From Rhodopseudomonas pentothenatexigens (lineage in GTDB: Bacteria; Pseudomonadota; Alphaproteobacteria; Rhizobiales; Xanthobacteraceae): DNA of 64,000 bases. A program made the position numbers and the translations under genes. Under the pieces are notes generated by a model. That model was not told where the DNA came from. It did not search any database and worked only from the letters and a program-made list of their open reading frames with translations. The stretch is taken from contig NZ_UFQQ01000003.1 in NCBI RefSeq assembly GCF_900218015.1, positions 62,001 to 126,000 of the forward strand. Direction: 5' to 3'. Positions 29,404 to 41,333 of the stretch are shown here, piece after piece; position 1 is the stretch's first letter; each line of letters begins with the position of its first letter.

Positions 29404-29428
29404 CTCGAGGCTCGTGTCGAGCCTCGAG
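29404..29428 (-). terminator. hairpin downstream of gyrB
   Basis: CTCGAGGCTCG-TGT-CGAGCCTCGAG, a perfect 11-bp stem just beyond the gyrB stop codon. It lacks a T-run on either strand, so termination is plausible but not certain. Confidence 0.5.
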
Positions 29429-29440
29429 GATGCGAACCGT

Positions 29441-31963
<2,523 letters not shown>

Positions 31964-32098
31964 TCACCAGTGCAAAGTCGTGGCATTCAAACCTTTGAAG
32001 ATATAAGGTTTTTTGTCGTCGACGCAAGGTGCTCCAAGGCCGATTCGGCGTCCGCAGCGCACAGCGGCGAAGCGGCCGCTTGTGCGCGGCTCGAACGC

Positions 32099-33238
32099 TC
32101 ATCCGCGCGGCGTGATTCGGCTGTTCTCGACGTCGAAAATCGCCGCCGCCGGCCCGATCTCGGCGAACGCCAAAGGGTCCGCGCCGGTCATCCAGACCTG
32201 CGCGCCGAGCTTGCCGAGCTCGGCGAACAGCGCTTTTCGGCGGTCGGGGTCGAGATGCGCCACCACTTCGTCGAGCAGCAGCAGCGGGATGATCGAGGTG
32301 GTCTCGGCGACGAGCTGGGCGTGCGCCAACACCAGGCCGATCAGCAGCGCCTTCTGCTCGCCGGTGGAAGCGTCGCGCGCCGGCATCGCCTTGGGCGCAT
32401 AGACGACTTCGAGATCGGTCAGATGCGGTCCGTTCAGTGTGCGGCCGGCGGCGGCGTCGCGGCCGCGGTTGTCGCGGAGGATGGCACGATAGCGGTCTTC
32501 GACAGTGGTGGCCGGTTCGGAGGCCAGGGCATTTTCCATCCATCCGTCCAGCATGATCCTGGCTGATGGGAATGCCGACGTGGCGCCGCGGGCGTCGAGC
32601 ATCGCGGTGAGCTTGAGTGCAGTCTGGCCGCGCTGCGCCGCGACTGCAATCGCGAGTTCCGCAGTTTCACGCTCGATGGCGTCGAGCCAGTGCGAGTCGG
32701 CATTGCGGATGTCTTCCAACAGGCGGTTGCGCGACCGCAGGCTGCGGTCGAGCGCGGAGACCCGGGCCGAATGACCGCTGTCGATCGCCAGTACCAGGCG
32801 ATCGAAGAACCGCCGCCTCTCGGAGGCAGCGCCCACGAACAGCCCGTCCATTGCCGGTGTCAGCCACACCATGCGCAGATGATCACCGAAGGCGGCGGCA
32901 GAGCCGACCGGCTCGCGGTCGATGCGGCAGCGCCGCGCCGTCGCCGTCTCGCCGCGCGGCGGCTCGATCCCGGTGCCGAGAGTCGCCAGCCCGAGCGCAC
33001 CCTCGACCTCCGCCGACACCGCCCACGAGCCGTCGCCCTCGTGATCTGCGACGTCTTCCAGTCTGGCCCGGCGCAAGCCGCGGCCCGGCGACAGAAAAGA
33101 GATCGCCTCCAGGCAGTTGGTCTTGCCGGCCCCGTTCGGCCCGACCAGCACCACCTGGTCGCGCTGCGTCGTCAGCGATGCAGCGCGATAGCTCCGAAAA
33201 TGCGTCAGCGTCAGGCGTGTGATGCGGGCGGCGATCAT
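32099..33238 (-). CDS. recF: DNA replication and repair protein RecF
   Basis: SMC-like ATPase of 379 residues for recombinational repair at gaps. Walker [14 protein letters not shown] (about 33-45), ABC-type signature [19 protein letters not shown] and Walker [14 protein letters not shown] are all present. ATG 33238 gives the family start [16 protein letters not shown]. No good ribosome binding site precedes it because a palindromic repeat begins only 8 bp upstream. The gap to dnaN is 199 bp, most of it repeat. Confidence 0.96.
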   Translation of the reverse strand: MIAARITRLTLTHFRSYRAASLTTQRDQVVLVGPNGAGKTNCLEAISFLSPGRGLRRARLEDVADHEGDGSWAVSAEVEGALGLATLGTGIEPPRGETATARRCRIDREPVGSAAAFGDHLRMVWLTPAMDGLFVGAASERRRFFDRLVLAIDSGHSARVSALDRSLRSRNRLLEDIRNADSHWLDAIERETAELAIAVAAQRGQTALKLTAMLDARGATSAFPSARIMLDGWMENALASEPATTVEDRYRAILRDNRGRDAAAGRTLNGPHLTDLEVVYAPKAMPARDASTGEQKALLIGLVLAHAQLVAETTSIIPLLLLDEVVAHLDPDRRKALFAELGKLGAQVWMTGADPLAFAEIGPAAAIFDVENSRITPRG

Positions 33239-33246
33239 GATGAGGG

Positions 33247-33386
33247 TGTCATTGCCGGGCTTGACCCGGCAATCCAGCGTCCGCGCCAGCGGACAAAATT
33301 ATCGTCGAGATCCTGCGACGTCTCGCTCGCCGCAACGCTTGGGCCACACGAAGAAGATGGATTGCCGGATCAAGCCCGGCAATGAC
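33247..33386. repeat. palindromic repeat, 'TGCCGGGCTTGACCCGGCA' type, copy 2, between dnaN and recF
   Basis: Starts TGTCATTGCCGGGCTTGACC and ends with TGGATTGCCGGATCAAGCCC plus GGCAATGAC, so the outer arms are inverted copies of each other about 90 bp apart. The same element as at 10072-10160, with a different spacer. It sits inside the conserved dnaN-recF pair. Confidence 0.75.
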
Positions 33387-33437
33387 GAATTCGGCTGCAA
33401 CCGGGCGATGACGATGGTGCTATTGAAGCGGCTCGTA

Positions 33438-34556
33438 TTACACCCGCATCGGCATCAGCACGTACAGGGCGCTCTTGGAATCGCGGTCCTGGATCAGGGT
33501 CGGCGAGCCCGGGTCGGCGAGCTTCAGCACCGCGACTTCGCCTTCGATCTGTGCGGCGATGTCGAGCAGATAGCGGGAATTGAAGCCGATATCGATCGGA
33601 TCGGAAGCGTATTCGACCTCGAGCTCTTCGGTGGCGCTCCCGGAATCCGGATTGGTCACCGACAGCACCAGCTTTCCGGCCGACAGCGCCAGCTTCACCG
33701 CGCGGCCGCGCTCCGAGGAAATCGTCGAGACACGGTCGACCGCGGCCTCGAAGTCCTTCTTGTCGACCAGCAGTTCCTTGTCGTTGTTCTGCGGGATCAC
33801 CCGGCCGTAGTCCGGAAAGGTGCCGTCGATCAGCTTGGAGGTCAGCACCACGTTGCCGAGCGTGAAGCGGATCTTGCCGGTCGACAGCTCGATGCCGATT
33901 TCGGCTTCGGTGTCTTCGATCAGTCGTTGCACTTCGCCCACGGTCTTGCGCGGCACGATCACGCCCGGCATGCCGCCCGCTCCGCTCGGCAGGGCCAGAT
34001 CGAGCTGCGCCAGGCGGTGTCCGTCGGTGGCGACCGCCCGCAGTGTCGAAGCAGTGGCGGTGCCGGCGGCGTGCAGATAGATGCCGTTGAGATAGTAGCG
34101 GGTCTCTTCGGTCGAGATCGCGAACTGGGTGCGATCGATCAGCCGCTTGACGTCAGACGCCGGCAGCCGGAAGGCGTGGCTCATCTCGCCGGCGGCGAGA
34201 TCCGGGAAATCACTCTCCGGCAGCGTCTGCAGCGTGAACCGTGAGCGGCCGGCGCGGATCGCCAGCACCGATCGGTCGCCGTCGCTCTCCAATACGATCT
34301 GCGAACCGTCCGGCAGCTTGCGGACGATGTCGTAGAACATGTGAGCCGGCACCGTCGTCGAGCCGGCTGTCGCGGTTTCGGCCGGCAAGGTTTCGGTGAC
34401 CTCGAGGTCGAGATCGGTCGCCTTCAGCGCGAGCTGCGCGTTTTCGGCGCGCACCAGCACGTTGCCGAGGATCGGGATGGTGTTGCGGCGCTCGACCACG
34501 CGATGCACGTGGCTCAGCGACTTCAACAGTTGCGCGCGTTCGACCGTGACCTTCAT
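33438..34556 (-). CDS. dnaN: DNA polymerase III beta subunit (sliding clamp)
   Basis: 372-residue clamp made of three similar domains. It begins MKVTVERAQLLKSLSHVHRVVERRNTIPILGNVLV, the family's standard start, and ends with the typical LYVLMPMRV. An upstream extension of the frame (62 residues, Arg/Pro-rich) is non-coding spill into the dnaA-dnaN gap. It lies 241 bp downstream of dnaA on the same strand. Confidence 0.97.
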   Translation of the reverse strand: MKVTVERAQLLKSLSHVHRVVERRNTIPILGNVLVRAENAQLALKATDLDLEVTETLPAETATAGSTTVPAHMFYDIVRKLPDGSQIVLESDGDRSVLAIRAGRSRFTLQTLPESDFPDLAAGEMSHAFRLPASDVKRLIDRTQFAISTEETRYYLNGIYLHAAGTATASTLRAVATDGHRLAQLDLALPSGAGGMPGVIVPRKTVGEVQRLIEDTEAEIGIELSTGKIRFTLGNVVLTSKLIDGTFPDYGRVIPQNNDKELLVDKKDFEAAVDRVSTISSERGRAVKLALSAGKLVLSVTNPDSGSATEELEVEYASDPIDIGFNSRYLLDIAAQIEGEVAVLKLADPGSPTLIQDRDSKSALYVLMPMRV

Positions 34557-34797
34557 TGCAAAACCCGCCTGCTCCGCGCCCGCATCGTGTGATGAAGCTG
34601 CCGGATATGATGGAGGGGCCTGGCAGCCGGATGCGGCGCCAAGGCCATTGGCACCCGCTGAGGTCGCCCGGACCCGCGAGGGGTCCGCAGGGTGGCGTGG
34701 TTGTGCGATCGGCGCAAGAGCACGGGACCGCCGCCGGCGCAAATTTCCCCGAGATTCGGCTGAAAGTGACGCCGACTGCTGCGGAGTGCCGAAGAGC

Positions 34798-36216
34798 CTA
34801 CTCCTGAAGCTGGCGCTTCAGGGATTCGACTTCATCGGACAGTGTGGTGTCCTTGGACACCAGGCCTTCGATCTTGCGCACGGCGTGCAGCACCGTGGTG
34901 TGGTCGCGGCCGCCGAACCGCCGACCGATCTCCGGCAGCGAACGCAGCGTCAGCGTCTTGGCCAGATACATCGCGACCTGACGCGGCCGCACCACATTGG
35001 CAGTCCGGCGCGACGACAGCAGATCGGAGCGGCTGACATTGTACTGCCGCGCGACGATGCGCTGGATGTCTTCGATCTTGATGCGCTTCGGCTCGGAGGG
35101 GCGGATCAGGTCGCGCACCTCGTGCTCGGCCATCTCCAGCGTCACCGGCTGATTGTTCAGCTTGGAATGCGCCAGCAGGCGATTGATCGCGCCTTCGAGA
35201 TCGCGGCCGTTATGGGTGATGCTGCGGGCGAGATATTCGAGCACCGGCTGCGGCACGTCGAAGCTGGCGTGATGGGCGCGCGCTGCGACCACGCGCGAGC
35301 GCAGGATGCCGAGGCGCAGATCTTCGCCGAGCGGCGCCATTTCGACGACGAGACCACCGGCGAGCCGCGAGCGTACCCGCTCGTCGAGGCTTTCCAGATC
35401 GGCCGGTGGTCGGTCGGCGGCCACGACCACTTGGCGGCCGGCGTCGATCAGCGCGTTCAGGGTGTGGCAGAACTCGGCCTGGGTGGTCTTGCCCTGCAGG
35501 AACTGCAAATCGTCGATCACTAGCACGTCGATGCCGCGCAGCGCTTCCTTGAAGGCGAGCGAGGTCTGCGTCTTCAGCGCCGCGACGAAGCCGTACATGA
35601 ACTTCTCGGCGGTGAGATACAGCACCTTGCGTTCGGTGCCGGCATTGCCGGCCCAGGTGACGGCCTGCAGCAGATGGGTTTTGCCGAGGCCGACGCCGGA
35701 GTGGATGTACAGCGGGTTGAACATCACCGGGTCGCCGCGGCGGCCTTCGGCCACCTGCTTGGCGGCGGCGTGCGCCAGGGTATTGGAACGGCCGACCACG
35801 AAGCTGGCGAATGTCAGTCGCGGATCGAGCGGCGAGCCGCCGAGCGCATCGTGATTGGATGTCGCCGGTGCCGCACCATTGCTGCGCTCGGTGGCGGGCC
35901 GCGGCTCGTCACGGCGACCATCGGCGGCTGCCGGCATTTCCTTGGCCGGCGTGGAGCATCGCACCGGAGAGCGCACGGTGACGTCGATGCGATTCACCTC
36001 CGGCAGTTCGGCCTGCCAACACGACAGCACCTTGTCGGAGTAGTGCGTCTGGATCCAGCTCTTCAGAAATCGGGTCGGGACCGACAGGTGCACGCTTTCG
36101 TCTTGAACACTCTCGAGGTCCATCCGCGCAAACCAGCTCGAATACACGTCCTCGCCGACGCTCGAGCGCAAACGGCCTTTCACGCGAGACCAGCGATCCT
36201 GTTCCATGTTGGACAT
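34798..36216 (-). CDS. dnaA: chromosomal replication initiator protein DnaA
   Basis: 472-residue AAA+ initiator. Domain I (1-~85) includes [21 protein letters not shown]. Domain II is a Pro/Ala-rich linker (~88-130). Domain III has Walker A GVGLGKTH (174-181), Walker B VLVIDD (231-236) and sensor regions. Domain IV binds DnaA boxes with the signature [19 protein letters not shown]. Two ATGs (36216, 36207) are both possible; neither has a strong ribosome binding site. First gene of the replication block. Confidence 0.98.
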   Translation of the reverse strand: MSNMEQDRWSRVKGRLRSSVGEDVYSSWFARMDLESVQDESVHLSVPTRFLKSWIQTHYSDKVLSCWQAELPEVNRIDVTVRSPVRCSTPAKEMPAAADGRRDEPRPATERSNGAAPATSNHDALGGSPLDPRLTFASFVVGRSNTLAHAAAKQVAEGRRGDPVMFNPLYIHSGVGLGKTHLLQAVTWAGNAGTERKVLYLTAEKFMYGFVAALKTQTSLAFKEALRGIDVLVIDDLQFLQGKTTQAEFCHTLNALIDAGRQVVVAADRPPADLESLDERVRSRLAGGLVVEMAPLGEDLRLGILRSRVVAARAHHASFDVPQPVLEYLARSITHNGRDLEGAINRLLAHSKLNNQPVTLEMAEHEVRDLIRPSEPKRIKIEDIQRIVARQYNVSRSDLLSSRRTANVVRPRQVAMYLAKTLTLRSLPEIGRRFGGRDHTTVLHAVRKIEGLVSKDTTLSDEVESLKRQLQE

Positions 36217-36374
36217 TTCAGCAACTTTTCAGTTTCAGAGTTTCGGGCCGTCGCCGCGGCGAAGTCATGAGGACTCACGCCATCGCTGCGACTAGCGAGT
36301 TGGTTTCGGCCATGGCTCCGCCATTCGGCTGGATCAGCCGACGTCAGATCTGGACCGACACGAGGTGAAAAGGG

Positions 36375-36512
36375 TCAGCTCAGCGGAGGACTCGACGGAT
36401 AGACCGGAGTGTGAGCGCTGCAATGAAAGATCGAAAAGACATGATCGGCGAACGCGAAAAACTCAACCGCAGGATCGGCAGGCTCGAATGATACGTCGGA
36501 TACGGTGCTCAT
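36375..36512 (-). CDS. small ORF of unknown function upstream of dnaA, 45 residues
   Basis: ATG at 36512, TGA at 36375, preceded by a near-ideal ribosome binding site (GGGGGAGG, four bases before the ATG), one of the strongest in the window. The peptide starts MSTVSDVSFEPADPAVEFF, continues FADHVFSIFHC and ends TPVYPSSPPLS: acidic and aromatic in the first half, Pro/Ser-rich at the end. No known domain. Codon third positions show no strong G/C excess, which lowers confidence. It is on the same strand as dnaA, 158 bp upstream of it. Confidence 0.45.
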   Translation of the reverse strand: MSTVSDVSFEPADPAVEFFAFADHVFSIFHCSAHTPVYPSSPPLS

Positions 36513-37455
36513 GAAACCTCCCCCTCTCGTCGCGCTGACGCGCGACCAGACGTCGCCAAAACCAAAAACCCCGTTGCTGCTTTTCCTCAGCCGATCACTG
36601 CAAGTTCAGCGGATCGCCGATGTCGCCATTCGCTCAGACGCTACTTCGCTGTGACGAAGGCATCCACATGAATTCGGACAAGGCTTCGCCATCCCCATAT
36701 TGCTATGAGTTGCAGGTCGACCGTCATTTGGAAAAGCCGCCAACATGCATACCGCCGCCGATCTGCATGTCCGCCCTTGGTTCTCAAACCGCGCTGATCT
36801 GAAGAGCCGCGGGCGTCGCGGGTGGACTATGAAAACCACGACGGCTCTTCGGCTGCAATGGATATGATTCCGAGGGGACGGCGCGGATTTCGCCTCGAGC
36901 GCCGTCGGAACAGGCAACTAATCGTCTCCGCAGCGACAAGATTTTGAATCTGTGCACAGAATCGAAGTGTGCCGGCGGCGTGACATTTTGGCCGCGCGCC
37001 CAAAAGAACTTCATGAATCCTTTACCTTTGACCGTCGGGCGGGCGGCTTTTCCAAACGCTCTCCCGCGCTTTGTCGATAAGTGGTTCGCTCGCCGCGGAT
37101 TTTCGTGAGCGCTCGGACAGGGTAACCCTTGTCACCAACAAACGCGTAGTTGCACGAGGAAAGGCATTCGGAGAGTCAAGCGAGCGGCGCAAGGGCAACA
37201 GTTCCCGCTGTGCCGCAGCGGTTTCTTAAGGCGCGCGTCAAGCCTGATTGACGCTTCCCGGTGAAGTGTTCCGGAACGGGGCAGGTGGTGCCGAAAACGC
37301 GTCGCGCGATTCAAATTATGAGCGAGCGCGTACAGCAATCGAGTGAGCAACTACATGCGCCGGCCGTGAAGGTACACCGTGCCTGCGGGCGGTCGCTGAA
37401 AAAGAAAATGCCCGGCAAGGCCGGGCATTGAAACCATCCGAGATGATGAAGCGAA
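36513..37455. other. long non-coding region between dnaA and rpsT
   Basis: More than 900 bp without a recognisable gene. It has lower GC content than the surrounding genes and one near-consensus DnaA box (TTATCGACA read on the minus strand, inside TTGTCGATAA at 37071-37080). A short palindrome TCTGTGCACAGA lies near 36949-36960. Position next to dnaA makes it a candidate for, or neighbour of, the replication origin, but a cluster of DnaA boxes or an AT-rich unwinding element was not seen. Open frames at 36606-36917 and 36784-37014 (minus strand) lack ribosome binding sites and family resemblance. Confidence 0.4.
37407..37429 (-). terminator. intrinsic terminator of rpsT
   Basis: On the minus strand AATGCCCGGC-CTT-GCCGGGCATT is a perfect 10-bp stem with a 3-nt loop followed by TTTTCTTT. 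It lies 27 bp after the rpsT stop codon. Confidence 0.9.
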
Positions 37456-37722
37456 TTACTGTGCCAGCTTGGCGATGCTGTGCGTCAGGCGCGACACCTT
37501 CCGGCTCGCAGCGTTCCGGTGAATGATGTTGCGCTGCGCAGCGCGCATCAGTTCCGGCTCGGCGCGGGCCATCGCCTTCAACGCTGCCTCGCGGTCGCCG
37601 TTGGCGATCGCCTCTTCGACGGTCCGGACAGACCCACGCATCTGAGTCCGGCGTGACTTGTTCACCGCGGTGCGCCGGGCGATCTTGCGGGTCGCTTTCT
37701 TGGCGGAAGACGTATTGGCCAT
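37456..37722 (-). CDS. rpsT: 30S ribosomal protein S20
   Basis: 88-residue basic ribosomal protein. It begins [30 protein letters not shown] and ends [22 protein letters not shown], the standard S20 frame of helices rich in Lys and Arg. Monocistronic, with its own terminator. Its place upstream of dnaA is typical of this family of bacteria. Confidence 0.97.
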   Translation of the reverse strand: MANTSSAKKATRKIARRTAVNKSRRTQMRGSVRTVEEAIANGDREAALKAMARAEPELMRAAQRNIIHRNAASRKVSRLTHSIAKLAQ

Positions 37723-38085
37723 GGTCTCTCAAATCCTGCAGCGGCCTCTGCTCGAGCGGCCGGGCTGAATGGCGAAGCCGCTTGATCGCGACGCGCCGTG
37801 TGTTCCGGATGTTGCTGAAGATGCTCCCGGAGCCGACACGGCCGCAGTCCGCGGCGCCGCCCAAAGAACAGCGGCGGCAGGATCGCCCCCACCGCCATCG
37901 GCCGCCTTATAAGGGCAGTACTCGGAGGCGTCAACGGGCACGAGCGCGGGGAGGGCGGCGGCCCGGCAGGCCGGCCGCCCCTCGACCCTCGGGTCAATGT
38001 CCAAGTAGCTGGCGAGGTTGAATTTTGTTGCTTTGCCCGGTAAGCCCGCCTGGGGCAGAAGCGAAATCTGATCGGGGTGGTTAAG
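37723..38085. other. non-coding stretch upstream of rpsT
   Basis: About 360 bp between divergent rpsT and the next small membrane protein. It probably holds the rpsT promoter. A GC-rich imperfect hairpin (GGCGGCCCGG with CCGGCCGCC) lies at about 37954-37979. Nothing else was recognised. Confidence 0.5.
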
Positions 38086-38403
38086 ATGATCCGCGGCTTT
38101 TTTCGGCTGATCGGCCTGCTGTTCTTGACCGGAGGGTTCATTTTCCTGGTCTATGACGGCGCCCGATCGGTCGCCGACAACGCGCTGCAGTGGACCAAGC
38201 TGGGGGATTTCTGGAACGACGTCCACCAGGCGAGCCAGCAGGCGTTCCGCGACTGGCTGGAACAGACCGCGCCCTGGCTTTGGACCCACGTTGCCAAGTT
38301 CGTGCTGGCACAGCCCACCTTTGCGGTGCTGGGCGTGATCGGAGTGGCGCTGATGCTGCTGTTCCGCCCGCGCAAGCCGCTGATCGGGTACGCCCGCGAC
38401 TGA
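38086..38403 (+). CDS. conserved hypothetical membrane protein, 105 residues
   Basis: Two hydrophobic segments: one at the N-terminus (about 5-25, FRLIGLLFLTGGFIFLVYDG) and one near the C-terminus (about 77-94, FAVLGVIGVALMLLF), joined by a Trp-rich amphipathic loop. It ends RPRKPLIGYARD. ATG 38086 has a weak upstream GGGG; a GTG at 38077 is an alternative that adds three residues. Function unknown. Confidence 0.75.
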   Translation: MIRGFFRLIGLLFLTGGFIFLVYDGARSVADNALQWTKLGDFWNDVHQASQQAFRDWLEQTAPWLWTHVAKFVLAQPTFAVLGVIGVALMLLFRPRKPLIGYARD

Positions 38404-38559
38404 GGTGTAACAATCTCGTCGCCGCAGCGAAGATACCTATATCCTGAAATTGAGTTGAGAGCCGATTGCACCAGCGTCATGCTGGGTTCCGCTATCGCCA
38501 ACATGCGTGCGCGCTCGAGCGGCGATCTGCCGTCGTCGGCCGCGCCGGGAGGTTGTTCG

Positions 38560-39222
38560 ATGTTCTTCATGCGCAAATCGACCGCGATGCCGAGTGCCGC
38601 CGAGGCGTTGCCGGGGCGGCCGACGCCGATCCCGACGGCGCGGACCCATTTCGTCAACGGCCACCGATTGCAGCCGCCGTTTCCGGAAGGTCTGCAGCAG
38701 GCGGTGTTCGGGCTCGGCTGTTTCTGGGGGGCCGAGCGCAAGTTCTGGCAGCTCGGCGACGGCGTGTACTCGACCGCGGTCGGCTACGCCGGCGGCTTCA
38801 CGCCGAATCCGACCTACGAGGAGGTTTGTTCGGGCCGCACCGGCCACACCGAAGTGGTGCTGGTGGTGTTCGATCCGGCCAAGATCTCCTACGACGAGCT
38901 GCTCAAGACGTTCTGGGAGAGCCACGATCCGACCCAGGGGATGCGGCAGGGCAACGACGTCGGCTCGCAATATCGCTCGGCGATCTACAGCTTCGGCGAC
39001 GATCAGAAGCGCGCAGCGGAGGCGTCGCGCGACACCTATGCCGACGCTTTGAAGGCCAAGGGCTATGGGCCGATCACCACCGAGATCGCGCCGTCAGGCG
39101 CCTTCTATTACGCCGAGGACTACCACCAGCAATATCTCGCCAAGAATCCCGGCGGCTATTGCGGGCTTGGCGGCACCGGTGTGTCGTGCCCGGTCGGGGT
39201 CGGCGTCGGCGTCACCGCCTGA
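38560..39222 (+). CDS. msrA: peptide-methionine (S)-S-oxide reductase
   Basis: Repairs oxidised methionine in proteins. 220 residues from ATG 38560, chosen because GGGAGG lies eight bases upstream; the frame stays open further but without resemblance. The catalytic motif GCFWG has Cys54, and [21 protein letters not shown] and [14 protein letters not shown] are conserved. Recycling cysteines are likely Cys201 and Cys210 near the C-terminus. A long N-terminal extension of about 45 residues compared with short MsrA is normal for the E. coli-like type. A perfect 11-bp hairpin lies just after the stop (39231-39258). Confidence 0.95.
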   Translation: MFFMRKSTAMPSAAEALPGRPTPIPTARTHFVNGHRLQPPFPEGLQQAVFGLGCFWGAERKFWQLGDGVYSTAVGYAGGFTPNPTYEEVCSGRTGHTEVVLVVFDPAKISYDELLKTFWESHDPTQGMRQGNDVGSQYRSAIYSFGDDQKRAAEASRDTYADALKAKGYGPITTEIAPSGAFYYAEDYHQQYLAKNPGGYCGLGGTGVSCPVGVGVGVTA

Positions 39223-39230
39223 CGATCGCT

Positions 39231-39258
39231 TCGTCCGCCGCCGGGATGCGGCGGACGA
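39231..39258 (+). terminator. hairpin downstream of msrA
   Basis: TCGTCCGCCGC-CGGGAT-GCGGCGGACGA, a perfect 11-bp stem 8 bp after the msrA stop. No T-run follows, so it is terminator-like only. Confidence 0.5.
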
Positions 39259-39345
39259 TCCTCGCTGCCTTACGAGGATGCGCGCCGAGCCAAAACCGTT
39301 TGTTAACCCTAACGGGGCATAAACGAAGCCGTCTCCGTGGCGAGG

Positions 39346-40005
39346 ATGGCTCCAGTGCGTGTCGTAAGCGCGTTTCAAGTATCGATGATCATCGTGGCGA
39401 CCGCGCTCGCACTCGGCGGCTGCATGCGCCGGCCAGGCCCGGTCGCGATGGTGCAGCCACAGAACAGCCTCGACGCCATTGCCTATGGCGGACGCACGGC
39501 GCCGCCGCCGATGGTTGCGGCCTATGCGGCGCCGGGCGGTGCGGAGCCGGCCTATCGGCTCGACGCCGGCGATCGGCTGCGGGTCGTCGTGTACGGTCAG
39601 GAAGGCCTGACCAATACCTATTCGATCGACGCGGCGGGCTCGATCACCATGCCGCTGATCGGCGCGGTGCCGGCGCGCGGCCGCACGCCCGCCGGACTGG
39701 CCGCCGAGATCACCGCGCGGCTGCGCCGCGGCTTCATCCGCGAACCTTCAGTCGCGGTCGAAGTGGAGTCGTATCGGCCGTTCTTCATCCTCGGCGAGGT
39801 CACTGCGCCCGGCCAATACCCCTACGTGCCGCATATGAGCGTGGAAAGCGCCGTGGCGATCGCCGGCGGCTTCACGCCGCGGGCGCAGCGCGATCGGGTG
39901 ACCGTGACGCATCCGGAAGGGGGCGGCATGGTGCGCGAGGTGGTGCCGCTCGGCACCCCGCTCAGCCCCGGCGACACTGTCTATGTCGGCGAACGCTGGT
40001 TCTGA
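39346..40005 (+). CDS. polysaccharide export lipoprotein, Wza-like
   Basis: Outer-membrane polysaccharide export protein, about 219 residues. A lipoprotein signal peptide ends in the lipobox LALGGC. The poly-export domain begins YRLDAGDRLRVVVYGQEGLTNTYSIDAAGSITMPLIG. An SLBB-like part follows with FFILGEVTAPGQYPYVPHMSVESAVAIAGGFTPRA. Starts at GTG 39337, ATG 39346 or GTG 39355 are possible; GTG 39355 has the best-spaced GCGAGG. No other export or glycosyltransferase genes are next to it, so it is an orphan here. Confidence 0.88.
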   Translation: MAPVRVVSAFQVSMIIVATALALGGCMRRPGPVAMVQPQNSLDAIAYGGRTAPPPMVAAYAAPGGAEPAYRLDAGDRLRVVVYGQEGLTNTYSIDAAGSITMPLIGAVPARGRTPAGLAAEITARLRRGFIREPSVAVEVESYRPFFILGEVTAPGQYPYVPHMSVESAVAIAGGFTPRAQRDRVTVTHPEGGGMVREVVPLGTPLSPGDTVYVGERWF

Positions 40006-40032
40006 CCGGAGGCCGGCTTCGCTTCCCGATCG

Positions 40033-40704
40033 CTATTTCAGATAGGTGGCGAAGAACGCCAGGCTGCGCTGCCAAGCGAGGTCTGAACTCGGCTTGTCGT
40101 AGCTCGCCCGCTCGTCGCAGCCGAAGCCGTGTTGCGCGCCCGGATAGACGAATATCTCGACTTCCGGCCGCTTGGCCCGGATGGTGTCGACGTCGCTGAG
40201 CGGAATTCCGGAATCCTTTTCGCCGAAATGCAATTGTGTCGGCACCGCCGGCGTGTCGTCGGCGAAACGGACGATGGCGCCGCCGTAATAGCCCACCGCC
40301 CCTTTCAGCCCGTGAAGCTTGGTCGCCGCCGCATAGGCGACGCTGCCGCCGAGGCAAAAACCGATGATGCCGACCGGGCCGATCCCCTGCGCCGCGTCGA
40401 TCGCCGCCTGGGTGTCGCGCAGCATCGCCGGCCAATCCGGATCGGCGACGAATTTGCGTGCTACGGCGATCTCCTCCGCAGAATAGCCGCTCCGGAAGTT
40501 GCGTTCGGTGCGATCGAAGATCGACGGCGCGAGCACAACGTAGCCTACCGCTGCGAGGCGATCGCAGACGTTGCGGATGTGATGGTTGACGCCGAAGATC
40601 TCCTGGATCACCACGATCGCGGCCTTCGGCGTGCCTGTGGGATCGACCCGATAGCCGCCGAGTTCGAAGCCGTCGGCAGCCTTCAGCGTGATGTCGTGTC
40701 CCAC
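40033..40704 (-). CDS. dienelactone hydrolase family protein
   Basis: Alpha/beta-hydrolase of 223 residues. It has QEIFGVN with the Glu35 seen in dienelactone hydrolases, the nucleophile Cys117 in GFCLGGS, and a late His in YPGAQHGFGCD. The Cys nucleophile in place of Ser is typical of the family. In degraders it hydrolyses dienelactone in chloroaromatic pathways; here no such cluster is present, so the substrate is unknown. Confidence 0.9.
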   Translation of the reverse strand: MGHDITLKAADGFELGGYRVDPTGTPKAAIVVIQEIFGVNHHIRNVCDRLAAVGYVVLAPSIFDRTERNFRSGYSAEEIAVARKFVADPDWPAMLRDTQAAIDAAQGIGPVGIIGFCLGGSVAYAAATKLHGLKGAVGYYGGAIVRFADDTPAVPTQLHFGEKDSGIPLSDVDTIRAKRPEVEIFVYPGAQHGFGCDERASYDKPSSDLAWQRSLAFFATYLK

Positions 40705-40755
40705 GGGCGATCCTTTGCGAAGAGTGGCAGCGGTTCGGTCGAGCGGATAGCGGCG

Positions 40756-41118
40756 CTATTGCCACATCCAGTTGCGGCCCCAGTCGCCCTTCCAGCCGGC
40801 CAGCCGGCCGTGACGGAACTGCAGATACAGCCGGTCGCGGCGGTCGAAGAAGCCGGTGCCGCCCTCGGTGCGGATCACCAGGAAGATCTCGTCGCCGGGC
40901 TTTCCGCTGACATAGTTGAGCGGCATGCCGAGCACGGCCGCCGCCTCGTGGGCATCCATGCCGAACACCAGCGGCGTGGTGTTCGACAGCGTCGCAACAA
41001 ACGGCGGCGGGGCCGTCACTGCGGGTTGCTGAGCGAAGCACGGTGCGGCCGACAGCAGCACGACCATCACTGCAGTCACGCCGCGCCGCGCCGCCATCGC
41101 AGATGATGTCGCTGTCAT
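40756..41118 (-). CDS. secreted hypothetical protein, SmpA/OmlA-like small domain
   Basis: 120 residues from ATG 41118 (GCGGGGACC upstream). An N-terminal signal peptide ends around PCFAQ. The mature part, with PLVFGMDAHEAAAVLGMPLNYVSGKPGDEIFLVIR, resembles the short beta-lactamase-inhibitor/SmpA-type fold in which a helix and strands read a small ligand, but the match is weak. It ends in WMWQ. Function unknown. Confidence 0.65.
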   Translation of the reverse strand: MTATSSAMAARRGVTAVMVVLLSAAPCFAQQPAVTAPPPFVATLSNTTPLVFGMDAHEAAAVLGMPLNYVSGKPGDEIFLVIRTEGGTGFFDRRDRLYLQFRHGRLAGWKGDWGRNWMWQ

Positions 41119-41333
41119 CGGTCCCCGCTCCGCGTTGGTTTCATTGCAGTCGGGCACGCATCATAACGCTGCCGCGGGCGAGCGCGAGTCCTGGCGTATT
41201 CACGGTTTTGACATTGTATCAAATGTGCTTCGCTTCGGTTACGGGGCATTAACAACGCCCATTAATCTCAGGGAACCGATTTCTCGTTAGTGTAAGGACA
41301 TTACCTGCCCACGGTAGCAATCCGGTGACCTTC

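Noticed and set aside
36606-36917. Minus-strand ORF of 103 codons between dnaA and rpsT
   Set aside because: No ribosome binding site, no domain, Pro/Arg/Cys-rich content; looks like chance. The 45-codon ORF next to it has much better support.
37071-37080. Single DnaA-box-like TTATCGACA as proof of the origin
   Set aside because: One mismatch and isolated; a chance match is likely in a region of this size, so it is only mentioned in the region entry.
38466-40199. Plus-strand frame of 577 codons across msrA and the export lipoprotein
   Set aside because: Wrong frame for both well-supported genes; Arg/Ala-rich translation without domains.
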